A stretch of DNA of 64,000 nt from Ponticaulis profundi (lineage in GTDB: Bacteria; Pseudomonadota; Alphaproteobacteria; Caulobacterales; Hyphomonadaceae): the NCBI RefSeq assembly GCF_042659465.1, contig NZ_JBHSSW010000066.1, positions 62,001 to 126,000 on the forward strand, read 5' to 3'. Position 1 is the stretch's first letter. The number at the start of each line of letters is the position of its first letter. The translations under genes were made by a program, and so were the position numbers. Below are positions 1 through 8,832 of the stretch, piece after piece. A model generated the notes under the pieces. It worked only from the letters and a program-made list of their open reading frames with translations, made no database searches and was not told where the DNA came from.

Positions 1-165
1 CAATTCCTGAAGCGTTTCATCAAGGAAGGTACACCTTGGGCGCATATCGATATTGCAGGTGTCGCCTGGAAATCGGGTGACAAAGACGCGACCGATCCAA
101 GCTGGGCAAGTGGCTTCGGCCCGCGCCTGCTTGATCGTCTCGTCAAAGACAATTTCGAAGCCTAG
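1..165 (+). CDS. pepA: Leucyl aminopeptidase (M17), C-terminal end only
   Basis: Open from the first base of the window in frame 1 to a TAG at 163-165; about 54 residues are visible. The stretch WAHIDIAGVAW followed by ASGFGPRLL is the conserved C-terminal block of M17 leucyl aminopeptidases, cytosolic hexameric metallopeptidases that remove N-terminal residues from peptides. The metal-binding and catalytic core lies outside the window, so activity cannot be judged. It is followed after 8 bases by holC, an arrangement common in proteobacteria, which supports the call and suggests co-transcription. Confidence 0.85.
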   Translation, partial: QFLKRFIKEGTPWAHIDIAGVAWKSGDKDATDPSWASGFGPRLLDRLVKDNFEA

Positions 166-173
166 AGGACGTT

Positions 174-626
174 ATGGCGAGCGAATGGTGGTTCTATCAT
201 CTGGACCGGCCTCCGTTGGCAGCGGCGCTCGCGCCTCTTTTTGAGAAATGTCTTGAACGGGACTGGCGGGTCCTTGTGGTCTCGCCGAGCCAGGAGGTTC
301 TGGACGAGATCGACAAGGATCTCTGGACCTTCAGAGATGACAGTTTCCTGCCGCATGGGCGGGACATCGGGCAGGCTGAACTTCAGCCTGTCCTTCTGTC
401 GTCCGGCGCGCAAAATCAAAACGGTGCCAAGGTGCTCGTGCTGCTGAATGGTGAGGGACACGACCCCAAAGCAGACTTCGAACGTGTGATGGTTGTCTTT
501 GAGGACGGTGACACACATGCACGCGGTGAAGCACGGCGTCAGTACGCAGCCGCGCGCAAAGCCGGCCTGAGCGTGCGCTATTTTCAGCAGACCGGGCAGG
601 GCGGCTGGAAAGAAAACAAGGCCTGA
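174..626 (+). CDS. holC: DNA polymerase III chi subunit
   Basis: A 150-residue protein, close to the usual HolC length. The N-terminus (EWWFYHLDRPPL), the FEKCLERDWRVLVV segment and the later LWTFRDDSFLPHG block are typical of the chi subunit, which with psi links the clamp loader to single-strand binding protein during replication in the cytosol. It starts 8 bases after the pepA stop, so the two probably share an mRNA. The C-terminal part (from about residue 75) is less conserved and ends in a basic tail. The family assignment is confident from motif and context; no catalytic residues are expected because chi is structural. Confidence 0.9.
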   Translation: MASEWWFYHLDRPPLAAALAPLFEKCLERDWRVLVVSPSQEVLDEIDKDLWTFRDDSFLPHGRDIGQAELQPVLLSSGAQNQNGAKVLVLLNGEGHDPKADFERVMVVFEDGDTHARGEARRQYAAARKAGLSVRYFQQTGQGGWKENKA

Positions 627-731
627 GGCCTGAAAATCCACATTTGAGCTGTTGGCAGAGCGATTTCCCACGGGTATAGCGGCGCCCAGACATATTTGCC
701 TTGTGAATAAGGCATTCAAAGGAAAACTTTC

Positions 732-1154
732 ATGGCTCTCGAACGTACTTTTTCGATCATCAAACCTGATGCGACCGAACGCAATCTGACAGGTAAGGTC
801 AACGCAATGATTGAAGCAGCTGGTCTGCGCATCATTGGCCAGCGCCGCATCCAAATGACCGAAGAGCAGGCGAAACGCTTCTATGCCGTTCACGCTGAGC
901 GCCCATTCTATGGCGAGCTCGTGGAATTCATGACGTCTGGCCCGGTTGTCGTTCAGGTGCTCGAAGGCGAGAACGCTGTCGCGAAATACCGTGATGTCAT
1001 GGGTGCAACGAACCCAGCTGACGCTGCTGACGGCACGATCCGCAAGGAAGTAGCCAAGTCTATCGGCGAGAACTCTGTCCACGGTTCTGACAGCCAGGAA
1101 AACGCTGCGATCGAAATCGCTCAGTTCTTCTCTGAGGCTGACATCGCTGGCTAA
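732..1154 (+). CDS. ndk: Nucleoside diphosphate kinase
   Basis: A 140-residue protein of standard bacterial NDK length. It transfers the gamma phosphate from ATP to (d)NDPs through a phosphohistidine and so balances NTP/dNTP pools. The start ERTFSIIKPDA is the family signature, and the active-site block GENSVHGSDS puts the catalytic histidine at residue 117. An AAGGA ribosome site lies just upstream of the ATG. It has a 105-base gap to holC and is closed by a hairpin terminator at 1181-1212, so it is probably a single-gene transcript or the last gene of the pepA-holC unit. Confidence 0.97.
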   Translation: MALERTFSIIKPDATERNLTGKVNAMIEAAGLRIIGQRRIQMTEEQAKRFYAVHAERPFYGELVEFMTSGPVVVQVLEGENAVAKYRDVMGATNPADAADGTIRKEVAKSIGENSVHGSDSQENAAIEIAQFFSEADIAG

Positions 1155-1180
1155 GCGATCATCGCATTGACGAGATCCGG

Positions 1181-1212
1181 AACCCGTAGCCAAGGCTGCG
1201 GGTTTCTTTTTG
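1181..1212 (+). terminator. Rho-independent terminator of ndk
   Basis: The arms 1181-1191 (AACCCGTAGCC) and 1194-1204 (GGCTGCGGGTT) form an 11-bp stem with one T-G wobble and a two-base centre (in practice a slightly larger loop). It is followed by TCTTTTTG. It sits 26 bases after the ndk stop. Confidence 0.85.
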
Positions 1213-1308
1213 TGGGATGGTTTAAAGGGCAGCGATCAATATGACTTGTTTTTTCGACCAAGCTAAACGACATCTCTAAGTATGGCACTCTGGAGCGTAC
1301 GAGGCATA

Positions 1309-1965
1309 ATGACCATTGCGGCGGGGTTATCCGCGTCCGCAGTTGCAGTCCGCAAAGCGCTTGGCAAGGAAGTCGATAAGCGCGCGGATCGGGCTATTGC
1401 CAAAGCGGTCGAGGAAGCACGCGCTGAAATCCGTGAAGAGGCGAAGCATTTTCTCGCAAAAGGCTTTATGGGCTTTGTCTGGATCACATTGGGCAAAGCC
1501 GCCTTGTTTCTGGCTGTTGCGCTGTTGTTTATCAGCGGGATCGTCGCGGCGCACTGGCTGGCCCTCGTTCTGGGTCTTTTGTTTCTAGGCTTCACCACTT
1601 TCGACTTTATCCGGGCCATCCCCACGCTGAAATTCCTTCGGCGAGAGCTGAAGCGATATGGCTGGCGTCCGAAACATATTCTGACGGAAACCATTTCAGC
1701 GCAGGTGTTTGAACGCGTGCTGGAGCGTGCGAGCGGGGAGCCGGTCGATCGCACGGAAAGCGTGCTGATGCTGCTGGCTGGGCGCAAGCGTGACGAGATT
1801 GTCGAGAAGGTCGCCCGCGCCGTCGCGGCAATTGCCTCGACCACCAGCTGGGATGACATCAAACCGATGATACGCAGTTTCGTGCTGCGTATGGCGATCC
1901 TGTTTTCTCTCTACTTCACCGTTATCTGGACGCTGATCTATCTGATCCGCCAGGCGGCCAGCTAG
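1309..1965 (+). CDS. Conserved membrane protein of unknown function
   Basis: I do not recognise a named family. The protein (218 residues from ATG 1309; an in-frame ATG at 1282 would add nine) has an N-terminal amphipathic, charged helix rich in Ala, Glu, Arg and Lys (about residues 10-50). Two adjacent hydrophobic segments follow (about 55-105), then a soluble middle part containing VERVLERASGEP-like charged helices, and a third hydrophobic segment near the C-terminus. The start at 1309 is preferred because GAGG lies four bases before it, while 1282 has no ribosome site. It is monocistronic, convergent with the ATP-grasp/C26 gene with a 4-base overlap of the coding ends. It resembles small phage-holin-like or YqjD-like inner membrane proteins only in layout. 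Confidence 0.7.
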   Translation: MTIAAGLSASAVAVRKALGKEVDKRADRAIAKAVEEARAEIREEAKHFLAKGFMGFVWITLGKAALFLAVALLFISGIVAAHWLALVLGLLFLGFTTFDFIRAIPTLKFLRRELKRYGWRPKHILTETISAQVFERVLERASGEPVDRTESVLMLLAGRKRDEIVEKVARAVAAIASTTSWDDIKPMIRSFVLRMAILFSLYFTVIWTLIYLIRQAAS

Positions 1966-4115
1966 CCGTTTTCATGTTCCTGCGCGACTTCGCGTGCGCA
2001 GGAAATGAACCGCTCGAAGATACGACGCGCCTCTTTCCGGTAGACCAGAAATTCCGGGTGAAACTGAATGCCGACCATGAAGCGCGCTGTCCGGTGCTCG
2101 ATGGACTGAATGATTCCATTCGGTTCTCTGGCCGCGACATCAAAACTGTCGCCGAGGTCTTTGACCGCCTGAGTGTGGATTGAATTGACGCACAATTCGT
2201 CTGTACCGACCGTTTCTGCCAGCCAGCTGTCAGGCTCGATATGGATCGGTTTTCGATAGAACATTCTGTGCAGGAAGCTCGTTGGGTAGTCGGAGTCCTC
2301 AAAGTCCGAGAGATCGGGATAAAGCGTGCCGCCCTGAAGGACGTTCAGCATTTGCATGCCGCGGCAGATCCCGAGCACGGGAATATCCTGATTGAGCGCC
2401 ACTTCCGCCCAGCTTGCCTCCATCTCGTCTCGTGCAAGATTGTATCGGTGGCCTTCCTTCACCGCGCCCTGATAACGCTCTGGATAGACATCGGAACCGC
2501 CGCCAAACAGCAAGCCATCGATCGATTTCGGATCGCGCGGGGCTTTCGATGTGATTTTTACAGGATCGCCGCCAGCCAGCCACACAGCAAATTTCATTGC
2601 CTGATAGGCAAGCCAGTCACCATTGTCCGGTTTGGTAATCCCGATGACGGGGCGTCCGGGTTTTCGGTGCTTCTGAACCGGCGCTTCGTCTTCGTCCTCG
2701 TCTTCCTTGGGGTCGAATTTCAGCTCTGGCGGCAGCTCGCCATGCCTCTGAAGTGAGCTGATGGCAAAGAGGATGCCGAGCCCGACGGCCGGGTCTTTAT
2801 CAGCGGTGAACTCAGAGGGGAGGTCATCATGCTCTTTCAGTTCTTCCTGAAGGCGGGTGAGCATTTTTGGCGACGCCATACCGTGACCAGCGCTTTTCAG
2901 GAGCTGATTTGCCGCGCGCAGCAGATCACCTTTGGACGCGCGGTCCTTCATTTCTTTCCAGGCGGAGCTCGATTTCTTCAGATGCTCGTCGGATGAGGCG
3001 ATATCCTCGACAATGGAGAGGATCCAAGCGGCAGGCGTGCGCGAGCGAAACTCGGTGTCCACAACGGAAAGGTCTGCTGGTGGCAGGGTCTCACCGGTGG
3101 CAAGGCGATAGTGCAGCCATGGGAAGTCGACGCCTGATGCCGTGGAGTGAAACAGGCCCGCCCAATAGCGCGCATTCACTTCAATCAGCTTTGGCTTAAA
3201 ATCGCCGTTTTCATCCCAGCGATAGTCGATCTCGCAGACACCGTTCCAGCGCGTTTCGCGCAGGAGATCGCGCGTAGTTTCCAGAAAAGGCTCCGGGTCG
3301 ACGGTTTTTCGTACCGCGCCCGCACCGGATTTGATTGGAAACTGCCGCTCATTCACATAGGCGACAATACCTGCCAGCTCGCCATGATCTGCAATGACCG
3401 AGACGCAATAGTCACGGCCATCGACGAGATCCTGCAGAATGATCGTATCTTTCTTTGGCGCGTGATCGAGATAGGTTTTCAGCTCCTCGGCTGAATCCAG
3501 CTTCTCGACGCCGCGTCCGCCTACGCCATCAGATGGTTTGGCGATGAGCGGGAAATCAATCTCGCTTTCCGTAAAGTCGCTGCGCGCGTCGGGGCGAATG
3601 ATCTGACATTTCGGGGCGCTGAGATCATGGTCTTCCACAAACTTCGCGAACTGATCCTTGGGATCGATGAAATCCATGGAGGACAGATCAGGCGCGGCGA
3701 TTTTGATCAGTGGTTCAAAGCGGTCACGCTCTTCTGCGAAAATGCGGGCATCCTTGAAGGCAGGGATGAGGACATAAGGCGTATCCTCGTCTTCCGGCGC
3801 GTATTTTCGGACGGCTTCTTCCAGAGCCTCAAGCGCCTCTTCCCGGTCTTTTTCCAGGGAGGGATGAACGAAGTTATGGCTCACATGTCGCGAGAAGGAC
3901 AGCACGGTCATTCCGACGTCGTCGCAGCCAATCACTTCAATGCCCTGTTCATGCAGAGACCGGGCAATCACAAGCGAAATCAGGCTCCGGCCATACGTTA
4001 CAATGGCGCGTCCTTTGGTTGGACGTTTTTCGCTCGGAGAGGGCTCCGACTTCGTTTCAGGTTCAGAGCTCAAGTCGTGCACATCCTTCATATCTGGCAT
4101 ATAATTAGAACGCAC
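1962..4115 (-). CDS. ATP-grasp ligase fused to a peptidase C26 (gamma-glutamyl hydrolase) domain
   Basis: A 717-residue two-domain protein. Residues about 34-345 form an ATP-grasp enzyme: a pre-ATP-grasp Rossmann-like part beginning at AIVTYGR, the ATP lysine in IAKPSDGVGGRG (K193), and the Mg-binding EVN motif (E312, N314). A helical linker (about 370-465) and a very acidic stretch (DPKEDEDEDE, 468-477) follow. Residues about 488-710 are a class-I amidotransferase-like C26 domain with nucleophile C584 in GICRGMQ, and H686 and E688 in QFHPE, as in PuuD-type gamma-glutamyl-GABA hydrolases. Both active sites look intact. The protein is therefore likely to make and break an amide, perhaps a gamma-glutamyl bond; the substrate is unknown. 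The longest start is GTG 4115; ATG at 4100 or 4091 are alternatives and none has a clear ribosome site. Confidence 0.85.
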   Translation of the reverse strand: MRSNYMPDMKDVHDLSSEPETKSEPSPSEKRPTKGRAIVTYGRSLISLVIARSLHEQGIEVIGCDDVGMTVLSFSRHVSHNFVHPSLEKDREEALEALEEAVRKYAPEDEDTPYVLIPAFKDARIFAEERDRFEPLIKIAAPDLSSMDFIDPKDQFAKFVEDHDLSAPKCQIIRPDARSDFTESEIDFPLIAKPSDGVGGRGVEKLDSAEELKTYLDHAPKKDTIILQDLVDGRDYCVSVIADHGELAGIVAYVNERQFPIKSGAGAVRKTVDPEPFLETTRDLLRETRWNGVCEIDYRWDENGDFKPKLIEVNARYWAGLFHSTASGVDFPWLHYRLATGETLPPADLSVVDTEFRSRTPAAWILSIVEDIASSDEHLKKSSSAWKEMKDRASKGDLLRAANQLLKSAGHGMASPKMLTRLQEELKEHDDLPSEFTADKDPAVGLGILFAISSLQRHGELPPELKFDPKEDEDEDEAPVQKHRKPGRPVIGITKPDNGDWLAYQAMKFAVWLAGGDPVKITSKAPRDPKSIDGLLFGGGSDVYPERYQGAVKEGHRYNLARDEMEASWAEVALNQDIPVLGICRGMQMLNVLQGGTLYPDLSDFEDSDYPTSFLHRMFYRKPIHIEPDSWLAETVGTDELCVNSIHTQAVKDLGDSFDVAAREPNGIIQSIEHRTARFMVGIQFHPEFLVYRKEARRIFERFISCAREVAQEHENG

Positions 4116-4303
4116 GCTTAGTAGCGCGGTTCCTTACGCGTTTGCTTTCAGAGAGAAAGTCAGCGCGTGCCCGGACACAAGTGAAAAAGAGATCATTGCT
4201 CAGGTCCGATGTCGAGCGATACTGTGGGCAACTGTCCATCAGCCCGATTGCAAGGATGAACAGCTTTGCTTATCCAGAGCGCTTCAGATGCTGGAGAAAG
4301 ACT

Positions 4304-4726
4304 ATGGATGTTCGCGTAAAATGGATCGAAGAGCGCAGCTTCGTCGGAGCTTGCGAGAGCGGACACAAGATTGCGTTCGGTGCGGTTGGATCTGATGGGA
4401 CCAAGCCTGGCCCGAGCCCAATGGAACTGATCCTGATGGGGACCGGTGGTTGCTCTGTATATGATGTCGTCGCCATTCTGGAAAAGGGGCGGCAGGCCGT
4501 GGAGAATGTCGAGGTCGAACTTCATGCAGACCGGGCGGAAACGGACCCGAAGATTTTTACCCGCATTCACATGCATTTCATTGTGAAGGGACGAAAGCTC
4601 GATGAGAAACGCGTAGCGCGTGCCATTGAGTTGTCGATTGAGAAATACTGCTCAGCGTCTGCAATGATGCAGAAGTCGGCCGAGCTGACGCATGATTTCG
4701 AAATCATCGACACGAGCGATGTCTGA
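4304..4726 (+). CDS. OsmC/Ohr-family protein (YhfA-like)
   Basis: 140 residues from ATG 4304, chosen because GGAG lies seven bases upstream; an open frame extends back to 4142 but its extra N-terminus does not look protein-like. OsmC proteins are small dimeric cytosolic thiol peroxidases or relatives. Here the PSPMELILMGTGGCSVYDV block carries the conserved cysteine, and the second cysteine lies in the helix EKYCSASAMM, the same order as in OsmC/YhfA. It is transcribed away from the ATP-grasp/C26 gene. YhfA-type members often have no proven peroxide substrate, so the exact role is open. Confidence 0.88.
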   Translation: MDVRVKWIEERSFVGACESGHKIAFGAVGSDGTKPGPSPMELILMGTGGCSVYDVVAILEKGRQAVENVEVELHADRAETDPKIFTRIHMHFIVKGRKLDEKRVARAIELSIEKYCSASAMMQKSAELTHDFEIIDTSDV

Positions 4727-4996
4727 ATGGGTTTCAGACATTGTCGTGCGGATGGTCAGGGAATCGCAAAAGCGCCAGCTGGCGTCTCGTGGATCCGAAT
4801 AGCTAAGTCGTCGCGACCGACACAAAACCAGAACAAATTTCCCGACCTTGGGTGCGATTGGGGTGCTATGATTTGCCGAGACGGTGAAAAACCTCAGTAA
4901 ATTCAACGTAACTCGGCGTAACTCTGGAAAAAGCGCAAAGCCCAAAACAGCACCAGAAGAACACCGTGTAACATCTTGTTTTATATGGAAAAATAA

Positions 4997-5071
4997 TGGT
5001 GCCCGGGGGCGGATTTGAACCACCGACACGCGGATTTTCAATCCGCTGCTCTACCCCTGAGCTACCCGGGC
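4997..5071 (-). tRNA. tRNA-Phe (GAA)
   Basis: Read on the minus strand from 5071, it folds as a full cloverleaf: acceptor GCCCGGG/CCCGGGC, D arm GCTC...GAGC, anticodon stem GCGGA/TCCGC with loop TTGAAAA giving anticodon GAA, and T arm with GGTTCAAAT. Discriminator A and an encoded CCA are at 4997-5000. 75 bases including CCA. Confidence 0.97.
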
Positions 5072-5207
5072 AATTTGGGGTACGCTTTTGCAAGCGAGAG
5101 GGCTGTATAGTTGGGAGAAGGCGCGCTGTCCATCACCTTCTCGATGGTTTTTCGACTTTTTTTCATTCCCTTTCCGAGGCGCCGTATTTGCGCGGGTTCG
5201 GAGCGTT

Positions 5208-6011
5208 TCAGCCTTGCTGTGCCCAGAGGGTTTCGCAGATATCGGCAATCTTGGCAGAGTCCTCAACGGCCTTTTGCGGGATGCGATAGCTGATCATGGC
5301 CGTGCCCGCGAGCGCGGAACGGGAATCAGGATCATCCGGCCAGCGTGCGCCCGAAATACCGCCCGGTGCGAGATCAGCGAGATAGGCACCGAATTCGTCC
5401 TCGCGATTGTCCTTGAACAATGGCAGCCAGATCATGATGATGGCATTTGGCCAGCGACGAAGTGCCCGCGGCACCCAGTCGACCAGTGCTTCCAGATCAT
5501 CCATGGTTTCATAGCTCGGGTCGATCAGAACAACCATCTGCTCCTTGCCGCGCGGTGCCAGAGAGAGCGCGCCGCGATACCCATCCGCTTTACGGATCTG
5601 GACGCGGTCATCATCTTTGAAATTTGTCTCCAGATGCGCGATCTCCTGCGGATGCAGTTCGAAGAACGCCATGCGGTCTGTCTTTCGCAGGATCGAGCCG
5701 GCAATCTTTGGAGACCCTGGATAGAACTGTAGCTTATCGCCAGGGTTCACCTTTTTCACTTCGTCCAGATGAGGGGCGAGGAGAGGCGGCGTGCGCTTCA
5801 GGTTCCAGAGCTGGCCGATCCCTTCCGGGTATTCTGCGCCTTTCTGAGCCTCTTTGGAGGACAGATCGTAAAGGCCGCGAGCGGCATGCGTCTCCACATA
5901 GAAAATGGGCTGCTTATCCTTCACCAGTGTGTTCAGCACATTGCAAAGCACGGCGTGCTTGAGAAGGTCGGCGCGATTGCCTGCGTGATAGACGTGTTGA
6001 TAGCTCAGCAT
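5208..6011 (-). CDS. rlmJ: 23S rRNA (adenine(2030)-N6)-methyltransferase
   Basis: 267 residues from ATG 6011; the frame is open further upstream, but the family begins at MLSYQHVYHAGN. RlmJ methylates A2030 of 23S rRNA with S-adenosylmethionine. Family signatures visible are HAGNRADLLKHAVL at the N-terminus, YVETHAARGLYDL, and the N6-adenine methyltransferase motif IV as DPSYE (in VVLIDPSYE). Length fits the family. Upstream of the start lies the terminator of the neighbouring M28 peptidase gene, so rlmJ has its own promoter or relies on read-through. Confidence 0.93.
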   Translation of the reverse strand: MLSYQHVYHAGNRADLLKHAVLCNVLNTLVKDKQPIFYVETHAARGLYDLSSKEAQKGAEYPEGIGQLWNLKRTPPLLAPHLDEVKKVNPGDKLQFYPGSPKIAGSILRKTDRMAFFELHPQEIAHLETNFKDDDRVQIRKADGYRGALSLAPRGKEQMVVLIDPSYETMDDLEALVDWVPRALRRWPNAIIMIWLPLFKDNREDEFGAYLADLAPGGISGARWPDDPDSRSALAGTAMISYRIPQKAVEDSAKIADICETLWAQQG

Positions 6012-6028
6012 AATAATCAGGGTCTCAG

Positions 6029-6059
6029 AACAAGAAGAGGCCCGCAACAGGCGGGCCTC
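6029..6059 (-). terminator. Rho-independent terminator of the M28 peptidase gene
   Basis: Minus-strand hairpin with perfect 9-bp arms GAGGCCCGC (6059-6051) and GCGGGCCTC (6045-6037) around CTGTT, followed by TTCTTGTT. It lies between the peptidase stop (6089) and the rlmJ start. Confidence 0.85.
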
Positions 6060-6088
6060 TCGAAATCATATCTTATCGGGCGAAAGCC

Positions 6089-7873
6089 TTATTCGCCAGC
6101 GGCTTCGAGATCAGCCTTGCGAATGGCTTCAAACTCATTGCCTTCATACCAGGTTGGCCATTCCTCGGAGTTTGCGATGATGTCGCCAACTTCGTAGAGC
6201 GCCTGAATGTCTTCTTCCATGCCGGTGAGGACCCAGTTCTCGGAATACTCATCCTGTGGCTTGTGATAGCGCAGATTGGTGTATTCAGAACCCAGCTGAG
6301 CGCCAGCTTCCTTGCCGCCTTCACGCAGATCGTCGCCGCCGTCCGCATACAGCATCGGAATGCCTTTCTTGGCGTAGCTGATATGGTCTGAGCGGTAGAA
6401 ATAGCCGTTCTGCGGCAGTGGGTCTGGTGTCACCACGCGGTCCTGGCCTTCCAGCACACCTGTCAGAATGTCTTCGAGTTCAGATGCGCCATACCCCACA
6501 ACAACCATGTTTTTCGACGGTCCCATTGGGAGCATGCCATCCATGTTGATGCCGGCGACGATTTCGTGGCTCGGCACGATCGGGTTTTCCGCCATGTAGG
6601 CCGATCCGAGCAGGCCGGACTCTTCAAGCGTCACGGATGCAAACAGCACAGAGCGTTTCGTGCCTTCAGCGGCCATTTTTTCCGCGATATCCAGAAGACC
6701 AGAGACACCGGTCGCGTTATCCACCGCACCGTTATAGATCTTGTCATCCTGGAAGGTGAAGGTCTTGGAATTTGCCGGCGTTTCAGCTTTGCCAAGGTGG
6801 TCCCAGTGCGCCGTGTACAGCACATACTCGTCCGGCGCTTCGCTGCCTTCGATCATGCCCACAACGTTACGGGACGTTGCTTTATCGACCGTCTGGACGA
6901 TCTTGCCAGACGCTTTCAGCTCGCCCATGTCGACCGGCTTGAAGCCAGGCTTGGTGGCGGCTTCTTTCATCTCGTCAAAGTCGAGACCGGCCTCTTCGAA
7001 CAGTTTGCGGGCGACATCCGATGTGACCCAGCCTTCCATCATGGCACGATCTTCGCCGCCATTGGAGCGGACGAGGTCTGCCTGAGCGCCGGTCCATGAA
7101 TTACGGACCACATCCCAGCCATAGGCAGCTGGCGCTGTCTCGTGGACAACGATCGCAGCCGTCACGCCCTGACGCGCCGCTTCTTCATACTTGTATGTCC
7201 AGCGACCGTAATAGGTCATGGCATTGCCGTTGAAGAGCTCCGGGTCCTGGGTCGCAAAGCCCGGATCATTGACGAGAATGACAACGGTTTTGCCATCTGT
7301 GTCGAGGCCTTCATAATCGTTCCAGTCATACTCTGGCGCGACGGCGCCATAGCCGACGAACACCACGTCAGAGTCTGAGAAATCGAGTTCCATCTCTTCC
7401 TGGCGCTTCGTCCAGATGACGGTTTCTTCGCCATTGACGAATGGCGCTGCATCTTCAGCCGAAGAGATTGTGAGATAGGACTGGTCGGCATCGACGGTCT
7501 GGTTGACCATTTCGACAGTCTGGAACCAGCTGCCATCAACCGCAGGCTTCAGACCGACACGTTCCATTTCAGCGGCAACCCAGTCAGCAGCCTTTTCGCC
7601 GTTTTCCTGGCCTGGCCCGCGACCTTCATAGGTGTCATCGGCAAGAATGGAGATGCGTGTGCCCAGATCAGCGGCTGTAATCTCAGTGGTGGTATCTTCA
7701 GGAAGCGGCAGAAGGAGCTCGCCATAAGCGGCTTCCGTGCTGGCTTCAGGTGTCGTCGTTTCGGCAGCGTCTGGCGTCGACGTGTCTGCTTCTGGCGCAG
7801 GTGCTTCAGAACCTGAATCACAGGCTGCGAGCATGAGCGCGAGGCAGGATGTTGCGAGAATTCGTTTCATCAA
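6089..7873 (-). CDS. M28-family zinc metallopeptidase, predicted lipoprotein
   Basis: 594 residues. A lipoprotein signal ends in LAAC with Cys18, followed by a low-complexity Pro/Glu/Thr/Ala linker (to about residue 55), so the enzyme is probably anchored in the envelope facing the periplasm. The catalytic M28 region shows AHWDHLG, then VDNATGVSGLLDIAE (metal Asp), then LEESGLLGS (Glu pair) and later YRSDHISY (metal His). This is the order of an aminopeptidase of the M28 family. A PA-like insert sits between the N-terminal part and the zinc core (about residues 130-300). AAGGGG precedes the ATG. Substrate is probably peptides taken up for nutrition; specificity cannot be read from sequence. 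Confidence 0.92.
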   Translation of the reverse strand: MMKRILATSCLALMLAACDSGSEAPAPEADTSTPDAAETTTPEASTEAAYGELLLPLPEDTTTEITAADLGTRISILADDTYEGRGPGQENGEKAADWVAAEMERVGLKPAVDGSWFQTVEMVNQTVDADQSYLTISSAEDAAPFVNGEETVIWTKRQEEMELDFSDSDVVFVGYGAVAPEYDWNDYEGLDTDGKTVVILVNDPGFATQDPELFNGNAMTYYGRWTYKYEEAARQGVTAAIVVHETAPAAYGWDVVRNSWTGAQADLVRSNGGEDRAMMEGWVTSDVARKLFEEAGLDFDEMKEAATKPGFKPVDMGELKASGKIVQTVDKATSRNVVGMIEGSEAPDEYVLYTAHWDHLGKAETPANSKTFTFQDDKIYNGAVDNATGVSGLLDIAEKMAAEGTKRSVLFASVTLEESGLLGSAYMAENPIVPSHEIVAGINMDGMLPMGPSKNMVVVGYGASELEDILTGVLEGQDRVVTPDPLPQNGYFYRSDHISYAKKGIPMLYADGGDDLREGGKEAGAQLGSEYTNLRYHKPQDEYSENWVLTGMEEDIQALYEVGDIIANSEEWPTWYEGNEFEAIRKADLEAAGE

Positions 7874-7946
7874 GGTGGCCCCTTTGCTTGAATGGGCAAA
7901 TGTGTGGCACGCCCTGCCGGGATCGGCAAGGCGAGCCCGGTGCTCA

Positions 7947-8795
7947 TCACTTCTTGAGCATCGCTTTCACATTGTTCGGCAGCGCAAGCGCGCCCGAGGC
8001 AATGTCCATGTTGAAATAGACAAGGCGGTCTTCTGGCACGTGCTGATATTTCGGTGTCAGATCATTGTCGTCGCTGAAAATGCCGCCGCACCAGTCACCG
8101 GAAATGTAGAAAGGTGTCGGCATCAGGAATGGTTTGAAGTGTGTGAACAGGTCTGCGAGCCGGTGGTACATCAGCTCCATGCCATTGGAATAGAAGGTCG
8201 GGCTGCCAAGCATCTGGCAGGTCACACCGCCAGGCTTCAGAGCTTTTTTGATGTTTGCATAGAACTCATCCGTGACGAGTGGGTTTGCGGTCTGTGCGCC
8301 AGCATGGGCCTCTTCGCACACATCGGTGGAGTCGATGATGATCGCGTCAAACACACCATCCTGCGCAGCGAGATAGGCTGCGCCGTCACCGATTTCGATT
8401 TCAACGCGTGGATCATCCAGACCAGCTGTCAGCTCGGGCAAATGCTCTTTCGACATGCGCACGACAGCTTCATCAAGTTCAGCCAGAACGATGCGTTTCA
8501 GGCCGTCATACTTTGCCAGTTCCGTGACCGTGCCACCGTCGCCGCCGCCAATGACGAGAACCGATTTCGGGTTCTCGATGCAGGCGAGGGGGATGTGCAC
8601 CATGTGCTCGTGATAGACAAAGTGTGTGTCTTCCGAGAGCATGAGAACATCATCGATTAGCATGACATTGCCATGCGTTTCGGTCTTCACGATCTTGATG
8701 TCCTGCCACTCTGTGGCTTCATGAGCGACAAGTTCACCCTCGACAAAGGAGCCGTAGGATGCGGTGTGCTGGTCGTCGAATCTTTGTTTGGTCAT
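7947..8795 (-). CDS. speE: Spermidine synthase (polyamine aminopropyltransferase)
   Basis: 282 residues, the standard bacterial SpeE length. It transfers an aminopropyl group from decarboxylated SAM to putrescine in the cytosol. Visible signatures are YHEHMVHIPL, the nucleotide loop GGGDGGTVTE (residues 83-92), AELDEAVV, and the catalytic block IIDSTDV (Asp155/Asp158). No decarboxylase gene (speD) is adjacent in the window. A ribosome site before ATG 8795 is not evident. Because the ATP-grasp/C26 fusion lies a few kilobases away, a link to polyamine conjugates is conceivable but not shown. Confidence 0.94.
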   Translation of the reverse strand: MTKQRFDDQHTASYGSFVEGELVAHEATEWQDIKIVKTETHGNVMLIDDVLMLSEDTHFVYHEHMVHIPLACIENPKSVLVIGGGDGGTVTELAKYDGLKRIVLAELDEAVVRMSKEHLPELTAGLDDPRVEIEIGDGAAYLAAQDGVFDAIIIDSTDVCEEAHAGAQTANPLVTDEFYANIKKALKPGGVTCQMLGSPTFYSNGMELMYHRLADLFTHFKPFLMPTPFYISGDWCGGIFSDDNDLTPKYQHVPEDRLVYFNMDIASGALALPNNVKAMLKK

Positions 8796-8832
8796 GGGAA
8801 ATTCTTAAGTCCAAGACAGATGCGCGGCAAGT

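Noticed and set aside
53..244. Open frame of 63 codons across the pepA/holC junction
   Set aside because: It overlaps the recognisable pepA tail and holC start in another frame, and its translation has no protein-like pattern.
162..1193. Long minus-strand open frame of 343 codons opposite holC and ndk
   Set aside because: It is the antisense shadow of two well-supported genes; the translation shows no motif.
4727..4996. 270-base gap with a palindrome CGCCAGCTGGCG near 4777 and a possible small RNA
   Set aside because: No convincing promoter, terminator or conserved RNA fold could be seen; the palindrome is short and isolated.
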